This document shows, in pieces, positions 1-9,345 of a stretch of DNA of 64,000 nt. The position numbers were made by a program, and so were the translations under genes. The stretch is from Paenibacillus sp. AN1007 (lineage in GTDB: Bacteria; Bacillota; Bacilli; Paenibacillales; Paenibacillaceae): NCBI RefSeq assembly GCF_040702995.1, contig NZ_CP159992.1, forward strand, positions 2,257,501-2,321,500. The letters are read 5' to 3'. The first letter of the stretch is position 1, and every line of letters begins with the position of its first letter. A model generated the notes under the pieces. It did no database searches, had not been told where the DNA came from, and worked only from the letters and a program-made list of their open reading frames with translations.

Positions 1-828
1 CTTCACATTCCGAATGTGGGCAAATGGAATCCGATCTTTGAATTCATGGATCATGCCAATGATATCATTGCTCGGGTTGGCTCCCAGAGAACCGCTGCAC
101 AAGGTTACACTGTTAGCTGGACTATCATACAGATTCAGGTACCTGCGAACATTGTCTTGATTAATAATGATTTTCGGAAGACCGAAAATTGGCCAAGGCG
201 GATCGTCCGGGTGAATAGCCATTCGAATGCCAAGCCGCTCGGCGGCCGGGATGATCTCCTGCAGGAAGTAGCGTGCATTCTCCCACATGTCTTCCTCGGT
301 TACATCTTTATAGGCTTCAAACAAACCTGTCAGATACTGCAGTCGCTCCGGCTCCCAGCCGGGCATCGTCAGGTCAGTGTTTTCAGTAATTTTACGAACA
401 AGCTCCAGCGGTTCGATGTTGTGCAGTCTGCTGCTTTCATAGAAGAGGGCTGTTGAACCGTCCTCCATCTCTTTGTGCATATCCGTACGCAGCCAGTCAA
501 ATATCGGCATAAAGTTGTAACAGATTACTTTTACGCCTACTTCAGCAAGTTTCTCCATTGTTTTAATGTAATTCGCAATATACTTGTCCCGGGAAGGCAG
601 TCCTAGCTTGATATCCTCATGAATATTCACACTTTCTACGACATCCAGATGCAGCCCGGCTTTGTCTGCAGCGGCTTTGACCGCAAGTATTTTGTCCATT
701 GGCCACTCGTCGCCAGCAGGAACGTCATGCAGCGCCCATACAATGCCTTCAACTCCGGGGATTTGCCGGATATGATCCAGTGATACTGTGTCATTGCCTT
801 CGCCAAACCAGCGAAAAACCATCTTCAT
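1..828 (-). CDS. uxuA: Mannonate dehydratase UxuA (3' end outside window)
   Basis: This is the first 276 codons of D-mannonate dehydratase, which converts D-mannonate to 2-keto-3-deoxygluconate in cytosolic glucuronate breakdown. The frame runs open from an ATG at 828 (MKMVFRWFGEGNDTVSL) to the window edge. A GAGGTG ribosome site lies about 7 bases upstream; a second in-frame ATG two codons on is less well placed. Recognisable family stretches are GVEGIVWALHDVPAGDEWP, VVESVNIHEDIKLG, MAIHPDDPPWPIFGLPKI and TLCSGSLGANPSND, containing the His, Asp and Cys residues typical of UxuA metal and substrate binding. Firmicute UxuA is about 355-360 residues, so roughly 80 are missing. It lies 69 bases downstream of the GntR gene on the same strand, so the two probably form an operon that continues off the left edge, perhaps to uxuB. 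The identification is firm. Confidence 0.95.
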   Translation of the reverse strand, partial: MKMVFRWFGEGNDTVSLDHIRQIPGVEGIVWALHDVPAGDEWPMDKILAVKAAADKAGLHLDVVESVNIHEDIKLGLPSRDKYIANYIKTMEKLAEVGVKVICYNFMPIFDWLRTDMHKEMEDGSTALFYESSRLHNIEPLELVRKITENTDLTMPGWEPERLQYLTGLFEAYKDVTEEDMWENARYFLQEIIPAAERLGIRMAIHPDDPPWPIFGLPKIIINQDNVRRYLNLYDSPANSVTLCSGSLGANPSNDIIGMIHEFKDRIPFAHIRNVK

Positions 829-897
829 TCTATTCACCTCATCATGATTAGTGGAAGCAGCAGCATGCCTTGTGATGCACAAGCAGTAAAGTACAGC

Positions 898-1629
898 TCA
901 TTGAAAATAAGAAGGATATGTATCCCGCAGCACAGCCAGGTCCGTCACAGTCAAGTGCAGATGCTCTTGAGCCAGACGTTCTGCTTGTTCCGCATCCTGC
1001 TGCTTAATCGCCTGGACCATTGATCTATGCTGCTCAATCAGGTGATCCCAATGATGGTCTGAGGACAGACGAAGCATACGGCTTCGATTCAAATGTACAC
1101 TCATCTGCTCAATCACCGTCCAGGTTTTGCTTTTGTTACAGCCTGCAAAAAGAGTGCTATGGAACTCCTCATCCAGTTGAAACATACGCTCGTCATCCGG
1201 TTCGTTCTGACACTGCTGCTGGAGTGTGAGATTCTGTTCAAGGGCAGACATCTGCTCCGCCGGAAAGTGTTCACATGCCAGCCGAATGACTGCACGTTCA
1301 AGATGTTCTCTCATGAATCGGGCTTCCTCAACGAGATCAACTTGAATGAGAGAAACATACGTACCGCGCTGCGGGTACACTTCCAGCAAACCTTCTTGAG
1401 CCAGACGGACAAAGCTCTCGCGGACAGGTGTCCGGCTGACTTGGAAGTCCAGCGATATTTCTTTCTCCGAGATGGCTGTGCCCGGGGGCAGATCCAGACT
1501 CAAAATCTGTTTTTTCAGCGTGTCATATACAAGATCTCGCGTCGAGTAGGACTGTTTATTCAGCGCTGACAGATGACTGGTGATCGGCGGCAAAGCGGTT
1601 TTGGATGACAACTTCGGAATTTGATCCAC
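898..1629 (-). CDS. GntR/FadR-type transcriptional regulator of the uxuA operon
   Basis: This is a 243-residue GntR-family regulator with an FCD effector domain (FadR subfamily). The N-terminal winged helix spans about residues 30-95, with YDTLKKQILSLDLPPGTAIS and the recognition part LDFQVSRTPVRESFVRLAQE. The C-terminal half is all-helical, with LDEEFHSTLF and EQHRSMVQAI carrying the Asp and His residues that bind metal or ligand in FCD proteins. The start is GTG at 1629, preceded by AAGGAG with 8 bases spacing. It is first in an operon with uxuA. A perfect 9+9 palindrome and a cre-like site lie just upstream. By family precedent (UxuR/ExuR-like GntR proteins) it probably represses this operon until a hexuronate intermediate binds. 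That effector is inferred from the neighbour, not seen. Confidence 0.9.
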   Translation of the reverse strand: MDQIPKLSSKTALPPITSHLSALNKQSYSTRDLVYDTLKKQILSLDLPPGTAISEKEISLDFQVSRTPVRESFVRLAQEGLLEVYPQRGTYVSLIQVDLVEEARFMREHLERAVIRLACEHFPAEQMSALEQNLTLQQQCQNEPDDERMFQLDEEFHSTLFAGCNKSKTWTVIEQMSVHLNRSRMLRLSSDHHWDHLIEQHRSMVQAIKQQDAEQAERLAQEHLHLTVTDLAVLRDTYPSYFQ

Positions 1630-1653
1630 AACTTCAACTCCTTCTCCGCCATA

Positions 1654-1673
1654 CTACCATACAAGTATGGTAG
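1654..1673. promoter_or_regulatory. Perfect palindrome, likely GntR operator
   Basis: CTACCATAC and GTATGGTAG form a perfect 9-base inverted repeat around a central AA, 25 bases upstream of the gntR start. The length and position suit autoregulation by a dimeric FadR-type GntR protein. Binding is inferred. Confidence 0.65.
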
Positions 1674-1675
1674 AT

Positions 1676-1689
1676 TGGAAGCGTTTTAT
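1676..1689. promoter_or_regulatory. cre-like site (catabolite repression)
   Basis: TGGAAGCGTTTTAT matches 11 of 14 positions of the Firmicute CcpA consensus TGWAANCGNTNWCA. It lies next to the GntR palindrome upstream of the gntR-uxuA operon, where carbon catabolite repression would be expected. It is a match by eye only. Confidence 0.4.
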
Positions 1690-1777
1690 TTTTTGATTGC
1701 ATAATTATGTCGGAGAACTGCGCCTGGGAACTTGACTTGCGATTTAATCCGAATAGAAGTACAATTTGAATGATTAC

Positions 1778-1797
1778 GTTCGTTTGTTTAAACATTT
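1778..1797. promoter_or_regulatory. Candidate ArsR-regulator operator, copy 1
   Basis: The site fits GTTCGTNNGTTTAAACNTTT, with GTTTAAAC as a perfect palindromic core. It lies about 50-70 bases upstream of the ArsR-family gene. The same motif recurs at 2250-2269 upstream of the aldehyde dehydrogenase, with 17 of 20 bases identical, which suggests that one regulator controls both. Confidence 0.5.
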
Positions 1798-1849
1798 GGA
1801 ATTATAGAATGCGATGCTGTAATCTCAGAATGATAATGGAGGTGTAATC

Positions 1850-2152
1850 ATGAGTCAGAAGGCAATGACGATTTTTCAAACTTGTATTCCACTGTTTCAG
1901 GTGCTCAGCGATCCTCATCGTCAGTCCATAGTGCTGATGCTGAGCGAGAAGGGCAAAATGACTGTGAATGAAATAACGGAGAAGTCGAATCTGTCCCGAC
2001 CGGCCATCTCCCATCATTTAAAGCTGCTGCTGGAAAAAGGATTAATCTCGGTGGAACAGAAGGGGACACAGCGTTATTATTCAGCTTCCCTGCATGCTTC
2101 CGTTGATCGATTGAAAGAACTTGTCGCTGCGCTTGAAGAGGAATGCCTGTAG
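1850..2152 (+). CDS. ArsR-family winged-helix transcriptional regulator
   Basis: This is a 100-residue ArsR/SmtB-type repressor. The fold is visible as FQVLSDPHRQSIVLMLSEKG, then VNEITEKSNLSRPAISHHLK (recognition helix), then the wing KGLISVEQKGTQRYYSA and a C-terminal dimer helix. The metal-sensing ELCVCD-type cysteine motif is absent and the helix before the recognition helix has no Cys, so it is probably not a metal sensor. GGAGGTG precedes the ATG at 1850. It lies 151 bases upstream of an aldehyde dehydrogenase on the same strand, and both have a copy of the same GTTTAAAC-centred site in front. An aldehyde or lipid stress signal is plausible but not shown by the sequence. Confidence 0.85.
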   Translation: MSQKAMTIFQTCIPLFQVLSDPHRQSIVLMLSEKGKMTVNEITEKSNLSRPAISHHLKLLLEKGLISVEQKGTQRYYSASLHASVDRLKELVAALEEECL

Positions 2153-2224
2153 GCCGCAATGCTTCAAGTTCAAATGTTCGATGAATCTTATAAAGAGATA
2201 GAACGGCTGTATTGAGAATCATAA

Positions 2225-2240
2225 ACATGCCTAGGCATGT
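2225..2240. repeat. 16-bp perfect palindrome
   Basis: ACATGCCTAGGCATGT is fully self-complementary and lies between the ArsR gene and the aldehyde dehydrogenase, just before the second GTTTAAAC site. It could be an operator or the core of a weak terminator. It has no T-run. Confidence 0.4.
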
Positions 2241-2249
2241 CCTCTATAG

Positions 2250-2269
2250 GTTCGTCAGTTTAAACGTTT
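2250..2269. promoter_or_regulatory. Candidate ArsR-regulator operator, copy 2
   Basis: This second copy of GTTCGTNNGTTTAAACNTTT begins 54 bases before the dehydrogenase start and is followed by an AT-rich TATAAAT that could be a -10 box. An operator here would overlap the promoter, fitting repression by the neighbouring ArsR protein. Confidence 0.5.
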
Positions 2270-2303
2270 CATCTATAAATCTAATCAAAGGAGCATACCC
2301 GTC

Positions 2304-3704
2304 ATGAGTGAGTTTCAAGAACTAACTACAGAAGATGTGCAGGAAATTCTGGATAAACAAAAGAAGTTTTTTCGTTCAGGAACCACACGATCGGCAGAAA
2401 CCAGAATTGAGAGGCTGACTCGGTTAAAAGAAGGTATACAGAAATATGAATCCAGACTGATCGAGGCCTTATATCTGGATTTAGGCAAAAGCGAATTTGA
2501 ATCCTACACTACGGAGATTGGCTTTATGCTGGACAGCATTTCACACACCATTCGTAAAATCAAAAAGTGGGTGAAACCTGTGAAGGTCAAAACACAAGTG
2601 GCGCTGCTCGGCTCCAAAAGTTATATCATGCCAGAACCCTATGGCGTCGTTCTGATTATCGGGCCGTTCAATTATCCTTTCCAGCTTCTTATTGAACCGC
2701 TTGTCGGGGCGATTGCAGCAGGCAATACGGCGGTGCTCAAAGCATCCGAGAATACGCCAGCGGTATCTGCCGCTGTACGTGAGTTAATTGCTGAGGTGTT
2801 TGAACCGGAATATGTGCATGTAGTGGAAGGGGCGAAGGATACAACCACCGCGCTGATTCATGCGCCGTTTGACTATATTTTTTTCACGGGCAGTGTGCCG
2901 GTGGGGAAAATTGTGATGCAGGCCGCAGCCCGAAATCTCGTTCCTGTTACGCTGGAGCTCGGCGGAAAAAGTCCTGTCATCGTCGATGAACAGGCCGATA
3001 TTCAAGTCGCGGCTGAACGGATTATCTGGGGTAAACTGCTCAACACGGGGCAGACCTGTATTGCACCTGACTATCTGCTCGTACATGAACGCGTGAAGCA
3101 GCCCTTGATTGAGGCGATGAAAGCTGCGATCGTCACCTTTTTCGGGACGGACATTCAGAAAAACAAGGATTACGGGCGTATCGTGAACCATTCACACTTC
3201 AAACGCCTGACCACTCTGATTGAGCGGGATCGAAATCAGGTCATCTATGGAGGGGCTTCTGATGAAGGAGACCGTTTTATTGAGCCGACACTGATTGATG
3301 CCGAGTCGTGGGACGCGGCTGCGATGGAAGACGAGATTTTTGGACCGATCTTGCCGATTATCAGTTATGGTCATCTGGATGAGGCTGTAAACGAAATCGT
3401 AAAACGTCCGAAGCCGCTTGCTTTGTATCTGTTCACTTCTGATCAAGCCGTTCAGGATAAAGTGTTAACCGAGGTTTCCTTTGGCGGGGGCTGTATTAAT
3501 GATACGATTACACATGTAGCCAATCCGCGTCTGCCGTTTGGGGGTGTGGGTCATTCCGGTATTGGCTCGTATCATGGACGGTACAGCTTCGAAACGTTCT
3601 CTCATATGAAGAGTATTTTGAAAAAAAGTACCAAGCTTAACCCGCCCGTTTTGTACCCGCCTTACGAGAACAAGCTGAAGCTGATCAAACGTTTGCTGAA
3701 ATAA
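2304..3704 (+). CDS. Aldehyde dehydrogenase (class 3 / YwdH-like)
   Basis: This is a 466-residue NAD(P)-dependent aldehyde dehydrogenase of the class 3 type, oxidising aldehydes to acids in the cytosol. Visible motifs are the cofactor-binding IIGPFNYPFQLLIEPL and FTGSVPVGKIVMQAAA, the catalytic Glu in VTLELGGKSP, the catalytic Cys in NTGQTCIAPDY, and the late EIFGPILPI. The length equals the YwdH/class 3 norm, shorter than the roughly 490-residue betaine-type enzymes. The C-terminal tail (KLNPPVLYPPYENKLKLIK) is typical of the fatty-aldehyde subgroup. AAAGGAG precedes the ATG. It sits behind an ArsR regulator and shares an operator-like motif with it. A fatty or toxic aldehyde substrate is likely from the family, but the exact one is unknown. 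Confidence 0.92.
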   Translation: MSEFQELTTEDVQEILDKQKKFFRSGTTRSAETRIERLTRLKEGIQKYESRLIEALYLDLGKSEFESYTTEIGFMLDSISHTIRKIKKWVKPVKVKTQVALLGSKSYIMPEPYGVVLIIGPFNYPFQLLIEPLVGAIAAGNTAVLKASENTPAVSAAVRELIAEVFEPEYVHVVEGAKDTTTALIHAPFDYIFFTGSVPVGKIVMQAAARNLVPVTLELGGKSPVIVDEQADIQVAAERIIWGKLLNTGQTCIAPDYLLVHERVKQPLIEAMKAAIVTFFGTDIQKNKDYGRIVNHSHFKRLTTLIERDRNQVIYGGASDEGDRFIEPTLIDAESWDAAAMEDEIFGPILPIISYGHLDEAVNEIVKRPKPLALYLFTSDQAVQDKVLTEVSFGGGCINDTITHVANPRLPFGGVGHSGIGSYHGRYSFETFSHMKSILKKSTKLNPPVLYPPYENKLKLIKRLLK

Positions 3705-3716
3705 CGGTACAATGAT

Positions 3717-3754
3717 AACAGCCTGCTGCTGGAATTACTCCAGAGCAGGCTGTT
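3717..3754. terminator. Hairpin between convergent genes
   Basis: AACAGCCTGCT (3717-3727) pairs with AGCAGGCTGTT (3744-3754), an 11-bp perfect stem between the dehydrogenase and the convergent araC gene. The right arm lies in the last codons of araC. There is no T-run, so termination is only probable. Confidence 0.45.
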
Positions 3755-4646
3755 CCTGTCTATATTGCGAAGGGGACATACCGGACCAGCGCTTGAATTG
3801 ACGGCTGAAATGGGCAATATCCTTGTAACCGAGCATAACCGCAATATTTTGTACCGAGAGCTGCGGATTCCCCAACAGAACTTTGGCTTCATGCAGCACC
3901 ATTTGGGACAAAACCGCACGCGGAGACTGCCCAAACACCTGCTTGAACACGCGATTGCAGTGCGAAGGACTAATGCCCAGTTCAGCAGCGATATCGTCGA
4001 TGCCATAGTGACTGTCGGATTCGTGTCCCTGCTTGAACTGCTGACTCATCAACCCCTGCAGCCGGGTACGAATCTGATGAGCCAGTTCAATCCGCTCGTA
4101 TCCGTCTGTAAACGTTTGAGCTGCTTCCTGGGAGACCGTCTCCCACAAATGTCCGAACAGTTCGAATACCGCCGACTGCAGCTGCATGCGCTGCACCATC
4201 GCGCTGGCGGATTGGCCGTGTGAAGAGGACATCAGCTTATGCAGTATGGGCTCGATCTGCAGAGTGACCGGATTGTCTGCGCTGAACAGTATCTGTTTGA
4301 TTCGAGCCAGCAGGGAAAGGAACAGCTGATCATCAATATCGAAATGCATACAGAAGTAGGTGAACCCCTGTCCGTTTCGGCTCTGGCTGGAATGTACGCT
4401 TCCCGGAGGAATCAGGAGCAGTTCGCCCGTATTTTGCACATATAAAGTACCGTTTATCGTCATATACTGAACACCCTCTGTTACATAATTAAGCTCATAC
4501 TGAGGATGCTCGTGCGCGGGGTAGTCCCAATTCGCTCCTACACTGCGCAGATGAATGGCGAACAGATTGACGGTAGTCTGTACATCTGGATAAAAAATTT
4601 CATGTACGCTTTCTCCCAAATCGGGAGGTAAATAGGTGGAAGACAT
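3735..4646 (-). CDS. AraC-family regulator with cupin sensor domain
   Basis: This is a 303-residue AraC/XylS activator. The N-terminal half is a cupin sugar-sensing domain (HEHPQYELNYVTEGVQYMTI, then LLLIPPGSVHSSQ). The C-terminal hundred residues hold two helix-turn-helices: IAAELGISPSHCNRVFKQVF and IAVMLGYKDIAHFSRQFKRW, ending in GMSPSQYRQ. A longer frame starts at 4703, but the ATG at 4646 (MSSTYLPPDLG) has AAGGAGG 8 bases ahead and is taken as the start. It is divergent from the GH52-GH67 operon across a 213-base gap containing cre-like sites, so it most likely activates xylo-oligosaccharide use. The inducer is inferred. Confidence 0.9.
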   Translation of the reverse strand: MSSTYLPPDLGESVHEIFYPDVQTTVNLFAIHLRSVGANWDYPAHEHPQYELNYVTEGVQYMTINGTLYVQNTGELLLIPPGSVHSSQSRNGQGFTYFCMHFDIDDQLFLSLLARIKQILFSADNPVTLQIEPILHKLMSSSHGQSASAMVQRMQLQSAVFELFGHLWETVSQEAAQTFTDGYERIELAHQIRTRLQGLMSQQFKQGHESDSHYGIDDIAAELGISPSHCNRVFKQVFGQSPRAVLSQMVLHEAKVLLGNPQLSVQNIAVMLGYKDIAHFSRQFKRWSGMSPSQYRQEQPALE

Positions 4647-4715
4647 TCGAATTCCTCCTTCTGTCCATTCATGTTTGTAGGTCTTCAGAACAAATTCCTT
4701 CAATTATAAATAAAG

Positions 4716-4729
4716 TGTAACCGCTTTAT
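4716..4729. promoter_or_regulatory. cre-like site between araC and the xylosidase operon
   Basis: TGTAACCGCTTTAT matches 12 of 14 positions of TGWAANCGNTNWCA and lies within a partial inverted repeat (ATAAAG...CTTTAT). It lies 70 bases upstream of the chosen araC start and about 130 bases before the xylosidase. CcpA control would suit xylan-use genes. Confidence 0.5.
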
Positions 4730-4817
4730 ATTCTACCATACTCCAGCTTGATTTGGGTAAATATCCGATTGATTTGTTCATGGTCTGGACGGGCAGTGCG
4801 TGATAGGATGGGGCTAA

Positions 4818-4831
4818 TGAAAACGTATGCA
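4818..4831. promoter_or_regulatory. Second weak cre-like site before the xylosidase
   Basis: TGAAAACGTATGCA satisfies the loose consensus TGNAANCGNNNNCA, 28 bases before the GH52 start codon. The match is weaker than the site at 4716 and could be chance. Confidence 0.28.
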
Positions 4832-4859
4832 TATCTTAATCTGAGAGAGGTTATTAAAG

Positions 4860-7040
4860 ATGAGTACATCCAAATCCATTTTTTACAATGCACATCACGC
4901 ACCAATTGGTGCATTTGCCAGTTTCACGCTGGGTTACAAAGGTGCAAAAGGAGGGCTGGGTCTTGAACTTGGCAAGCCGGCGGACCAGAATGTATATATC
5001 GGATTACAGGCTCGGGATGGAGAGCACTATCAGGCACTTCCTTTTTACGAAGCAAGTGAAGATGAGAGCAGCCGTTATGATGTGGAGAAGCTGGAAAACG
5101 GAAATCAGGCATCAGATGCAGGTTCACAACCGCTGATCTCGGCATTTCGCGATGAAGACATTACGCGTGAGTTCACATCAGGTACAGATACGTGGAATGC
5201 AGGTGATCTGAAGTTTCGCATCTATTCACCGGTTCGTTCTGTTCCAGATCCAACAAGTGCAGATCGGGAAGCACTGATGGATGCCCTTGTACCCGCTGTA
5301 TTGGTTGAAATGACCATCGATAACAGTCAAGGTAAGCAAACGCGGAAAGGTTATTTCGGTTATCAGGGCAGTGATCCATATGCTGCGATGCGTTTGATTG
5401 GCGGACCAGAAGGCGGCTCACTGACAGGGGTTGGACAAGGTCGTCTGACCGCGATTGTGTCCAAAAATGAAGGACTCTGGCCGGCGCGCGGATTCACGCT
5501 GGAGAAGATTCTGGAGGAAAAACACCGGGACAATCTGGCTTTTGGTTTGGGGTCTGCATCTGTACTGCTGATGGAAGTACCAGCAGGTGAGAAACGGACA
5601 TTCCAATTCGCGGTATGTTTCTACCGGGGCGGCATTGTAACAACCGGAATGGACACCACGTATTGGTACACGCGATATTTTGCCGATATTCTGGAAGCGG
5701 GAGAGTACGCTCTGAACCGTTTTGACGCATTAACCGCATCCTGTGCCGAAGTAGATCAGCGCCTTGGAACAGCAGCGCTCAGCGAGGACCAGTCATTCAT
5801 GCTGGCTCACTCCATTCACAGCTATTACGCGAGCACACAACTGCTCGAAGCCGATGGCGAACCGCTCTGGATTGTAAACGAAGGGGAGTACCGGATGATG
5901 AATACGCTGGATCTGACTGCAGACCAGCTGTACTTTGAGCTTGCTCTTAATCCATGGACAGTGCGCAACGAACTGGAGTGGTTTGTGAAGCGTTACAGCT
6001 ATACGGATCAGGTTCGTTTTCCGGGAGAAGAGAAGCTGTACCCGGGCGGTATTACGTTTACGCATGACATGGGTATTGCCAACGTATTTTCCCGTCCAGG
6101 CCACTCTGCTTACGAACTCGTAGGTATCGATGACTGCTTCTCGCAGATGAGTCATGAAGAATTGGTAAACTGGCTCTGCTGCGCGACGGTATACATTGAA
6201 CAAACGAAGGATCAGGCTTTCGTCAAAGAGATGCTGCCTATCATTCAACAATGCTTCGAAAGCATGCTTAACCGTGACCATCCTGAAGAGGATAAACGCA
6301 ACGGCTTGATGGGGCTTGACAGCAGTCGTACACAGGGTGGTGCTGAGATTACTACCTATGACAGTCTGGACGTATCCCTCGGACAGTCCCGTAACAACAT
6401 CTATCTTGCCGGTAAATGCTGGGCTGTATATGTTGCACTGGAAAAACTGTTTGCAGCAGAGAAGCTGGCTGATTTGTCACATCAGGCAGGAAAACAAGCA
6501 GATCGCTGCGCGGCCAGTGTTGCAGCTCAGTTGACAGACGGAGGCTACATTCCGGCTGTTATCGCAGAAAATAATGATTCACGTATCATTCCGGCTATCG
6601 AGGGTCTGGTATTCCCTTATTTTACGGGCTGTGAAGCCGCTCTGGATGTCAACGGCCGGTTCGGACCATATATGAAGGCGCTGCACACGCATCTGAAAAC
6701 GGTCCTTGTTCCAGGAACATGTCTGTTTGAAGACGGTGGCTGGAAACTATCTTCCACAAGCAACAACTCCTGGCTGAGCAAAATTTACCTGTCCCAATTC
6801 ATTACTCGTGAAATTCTGGGCCTGGAGTGGGACGAGACAGGAAAAGCAGCAGACGCAGCACATGTGAAATGGCTGCTTCACCCGGAGGAATCCTACTGGT
6901 GCTGGAGTGACCAGATCTTGTCCGGTGTGGCTGTGGGCAGCAAATATTATCCACGCGGCGTAACTTCAATACTGTGGCTACTTGAGGGAAAAGGGAATCA
7001 ACTGGCTGAAATATATGCAATTAAGGAGGCTGTACAATGA
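4860..7040 (+). CDS. xynB: GH52 beta-xylosidase
   Basis: This is a 726-residue glycoside hydrolase family 52 protein, a retaining beta-1,4-xylosidase that trims xylo-oligosaccharides to xylose. It starts with the family signature [20 protein letters not shown]. The catalytic regions are [16 protein letters not shown] and [19 protein letters not shown]. Against the Geobacillus enzyme (nucleophile E335 and acid/base D495, as I recall them) both map with the same offset of six, giving E341 and D501 here. There is no signal peptide, so it acts inside the cell on imported oligomers. The ATG has a modest GAGAGG site. Its stop overlaps the next start (ATGA at 7037-7040), so it is translationally coupled to the alpha-glucuronidase. 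GH52 is a small family found mostly in Bacillales. Confidence 0.95.
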   Translation: MSTSKSIFYNAHHAPIGAFASFTLGYKGAKGGLGLELGKPADQNVYIGLQARDGEHYQALPFYEASEDESSRYDVEKLENGNQASDAGSQPLISAFRDEDITREFTSGTDTWNAGDLKFRIYSPVRSVPDPTSADREALMDALVPAVLVEMTIDNSQGKQTRKGYFGYQGSDPYAAMRLIGGPEGGSLTGVGQGRLTAIVSKNEGLWPARGFTLEKILEEKHRDNLAFGLGSASVLLMEVPAGEKRTFQFAVCFYRGGIVTTGMDTTYWYTRYFADILEAGEYALNRFDALTASCAEVDQRLGTAALSEDQSFMLAHSIHSYYASTQLLEADGEPLWIVNEGEYRMMNTLDLTADQLYFELALNPWTVRNELEWFVKRYSYTDQVRFPGEEKLYPGGITFTHDMGIANVFSRPGHSAYELVGIDDCFSQMSHEELVNWLCCATVYIEQTKDQAFVKEMLPIIQQCFESMLNRDHPEEDKRNGLMGLDSSRTQGGAEITTYDSLDVSLGQSRNNIYLAGKCWAVYVALEKLFAAEKLADLSHQAGKQADRCAASVAAQLTDGGYIPAVIAENNDSRIIPAIEGLVFPYFTGCEAALDVNGRFGPYMKALHTHLKTVLVPGTCLFEDGGWKLSSTSNNSWLSKIYLSQFITREILGLEWDETGKAADAAHVKWLLHPEESYWCWSDQILSGVAVGSKYYPRGVTSILWLLEGKGNQLAEIYAIKEAVQ

Positions 7041-9184
7041 GTCAATCTACCATTCAATCTAGTCTGTCGGGTCCCCAATATGAAGCATGGCTTGGTTATC
7101 ATGCTGCACTGCCAGGAGCGAACGGAGCTGCACGAAAGGCAGCTCCTCTCTGGAGCAAACGGATTGAGGTACAGGAACAGCACCAGGTCATTGAGACAGC
7201 ACTTACCGAGCTCTCGCAAGGACTCGGTAAGTTATACGGTGTACAGCCTGCAATCTGGAATTCTCAAATTCAGAATGCTGAAGAGAATGAAGGCGGGCCA
7301 GCGATCCGCTTGGGCACGTGGGCAGGAAGTGACACTGCAGCCCATTCTTTCTCCGAGGCAGAACGTTCCGCGGTGCATGGCGAAGGTTTCATCATTCGTG
7401 AAGATGAATCACGCGGTGAACTGGTGATTGGTTCAGAAACGCCGCAAGGCGTCTTGTATGCTGTCTTCCATCTGCTTCGGGAGCTGACGCTGCAGCAGGG
7501 CGAAACGGTTATGGCGGATTCCACGATTCATGGGGAAGCAACGCGGATCGATATTACAGAACAGCCTGTGAATCAGCTGCGAATGATTAATCAGTGGGAT
7601 AATGTGGACGGCAGTATCGAGCGGGGATATGCCGGACGTTCCATTTTTTACGATAACGGAGAGTTTACACAGGATATAGGACGAATTCGAGATTATGCAC
7701 GGCTGCTGGCTTCAAGCGGCATTAATGCAATATCGATCAATAACGTGAATGTGCACAAGCAAGAGAGCTTGTTTCTGACAGAACGCTACCTGGATGATGT
7801 TGCAAAAGTAGCGGCTGCATTCAGAGCTTACGGTATTCGTTTATTCCTTAGTGCCAATTACGCCAGTCCAATTGAGGTTGGCGGACTGCAGACGGCCGAC
7901 CCGCTTGATGAACAGGTGCGGGAATGGTGGAACATTCAGACAGCCAAAGTATATGCAGCGATCCCGGATTTCGGCGGATATCTGATCAAGGCTGATTCCG
8001 AAAATCGCCCGGGTCCGTTCACGTATAACCGTGATCATGCAGATGGTGCCAACATGTTAGCCGAAGCACTGCGTCCGTTTGGCGGATTAGTGATCTGGCG
8101 CTGTTTCGTTTACAACTGTAAACAGGATTGGCGTGATCGTTCCACAGACCGGGCACGTGCGGCTTATGATCACTTCAAACCGCTGGATGGACGGTTCGCG
8201 GATAACGTTATTCTGCAGATCAAAAATGGACCGATGGATTTCCAGGTAAGGGAAGCCGTGTCACCTCTGTTCGGGGCAATGGAGAATACGAACCAGGTGA
8301 TTGAATTCCAGATTACACAGGAATATACGGGCCAGCAGCGTCATTTGGCTTATCTGGTGCCTCAGTGGAAGGAAATTTTGGATTTCGACACGTATGCCAA
8401 AGGCAAAGGCTCCGAAATCAAACGCATTGCAGACGGCTCACTCTATCAGCGGCCGTACAGTGGATTTGCCGCTGTGTCCAACATCGGTGCGGATGCCTGC
8501 TGGACAGGACATCCGCTTGCTCAAGCCAATCTTTACGGGTACGGCAGACTGGGATGGAATCCTGAACTTTCAGCAGAAGAGATTGCAGATGAGTGGGTAA
8601 GATTAACATTTGGACATGATGAGCAGGTTGTTCAGCGAATTACAGGTATGCTGCTGTCTTCACTGGATATTTACGAAAACTACACGGCTCCCCTTGGTGT
8701 CGGCTGGATGGTAAATCCGGATCATCATTACGGACCTAATGTGGACGGTTACGAGTATTCCAAATGGGGAACGTATCATTTTGCTGACTGTCACGGAATC
8801 GGGGTTGATCGGACGGTGAAGAGCGGAACAGGGTATACCTCACAGTATCACCCTGAGAATGCTGACCGATATGAGTCATTGGAGACGTGTCCTGACGAGT
8901 TAATACTCTTTTTCCATCACGTTCCATATACGCATGTCCTGCATTCAGGAAAGACCGTTATCCAGCATATCTACGATACTCACTTCGAAGGTGCTGCACA
9001 GGCTGAAGCATTAGCGGAGACATGGCGAGAACTGGAAGGTAAAATTGACCCGGTTATTTTTAACACGGTTGCTGCAAGGCAGGAGGAGCAGGCGGAACAT
9101 GCCAAGGAATGGCGTGACATGATCAACACGTATTTCTACCGTAAGAGCGGAATACAGGATGAGCAGTCGCGCAGGATCTATTAG
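7037..9184 (+). CDS. aguA: GH67 alpha-glucuronidase
   Basis: This is a 715-residue family 67 alpha-glucuronidase, which removes 4-O-methylglucuronic acid from the end of aldouronic acids taken up from glucuronoxylan. Key segments are [31 protein letters not shown] and [13 protein letters not shown]. Relative to the Geobacillus enzyme residues I remember (E285 acid; D364 and E392 base pair), E322, D401 and E429 here keep a constant offset of 37. No signal peptide is visible, so it is cytosolic. It overlaps the xylosidase by the ATGA quartet. The glucuronate it releases could feed the nearby uxuA pathway. The length is normal for the family. Confidence is high. Confidence 0.95.
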   Translation: MSQSTIQSSLSGPQYEAWLGYHAALPGANGAARKAAPLWSKRIEVQEQHQVIETALTELSQGLGKLYGVQPAIWNSQIQNAEENEGGPAIRLGTWAGSDTAAHSFSEAERSAVHGEGFIIREDESRGELVIGSETPQGVLYAVFHLLRELTLQQGETVMADSTIHGEATRIDITEQPVNQLRMINQWDNVDGSIERGYAGRSIFYDNGEFTQDIGRIRDYARLLASSGINAISINNVNVHKQESLFLTERYLDDVAKVAAAFRAYGIRLFLSANYASPIEVGGLQTADPLDEQVREWWNIQTAKVYAAIPDFGGYLIKADSENRPGPFTYNRDHADGANMLAEALRPFGGLVIWRCFVYNCKQDWRDRSTDRARAAYDHFKPLDGRFADNVILQIKNGPMDFQVREAVSPLFGAMENTNQVIEFQITQEYTGQQRHLAYLVPQWKEILDFDTYAKGKGSEIKRIADGSLYQRPYSGFAAVSNIGADACWTGHPLAQANLYGYGRLGWNPELSAEEIADEWVRLTFGHDEQVVQRITGMLLSSLDIYENYTAPLGVGWMVNPDHHYGPNVDGYEYSKWGTYHFADCHGIGVDRTVKSGTGYTSQYHPENADRYESLETCPDELILFFHHVPYTHVLHSGKTVIQHIYDTHFEGAAQAEALAETWRELEGKIDPVIFNTVAARQEEQAEHAKEWRDMINTYFYRKSGIQDEQSRRIY

Positions 9185-9345
9185 AACGAAACGAGTTCTT
9201 TTTAAGAAAGTTATTGGATCAATGGTCTCATCTGGGAAAATATTCAAGAAATATCTTGTGATGGATAACAATAATGTACAGAGTACGCAGCGTTTTCTTT
9301 AGAAGCCAAACACAGCACTGATCTGCACAAGGAGGAGAATGCCGT

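Noticed and set aside
16-456. 146-codon plus-strand frame at the left edge
   Set aside because: It is antisense to uxuA, whose protein is clearly recognisable.
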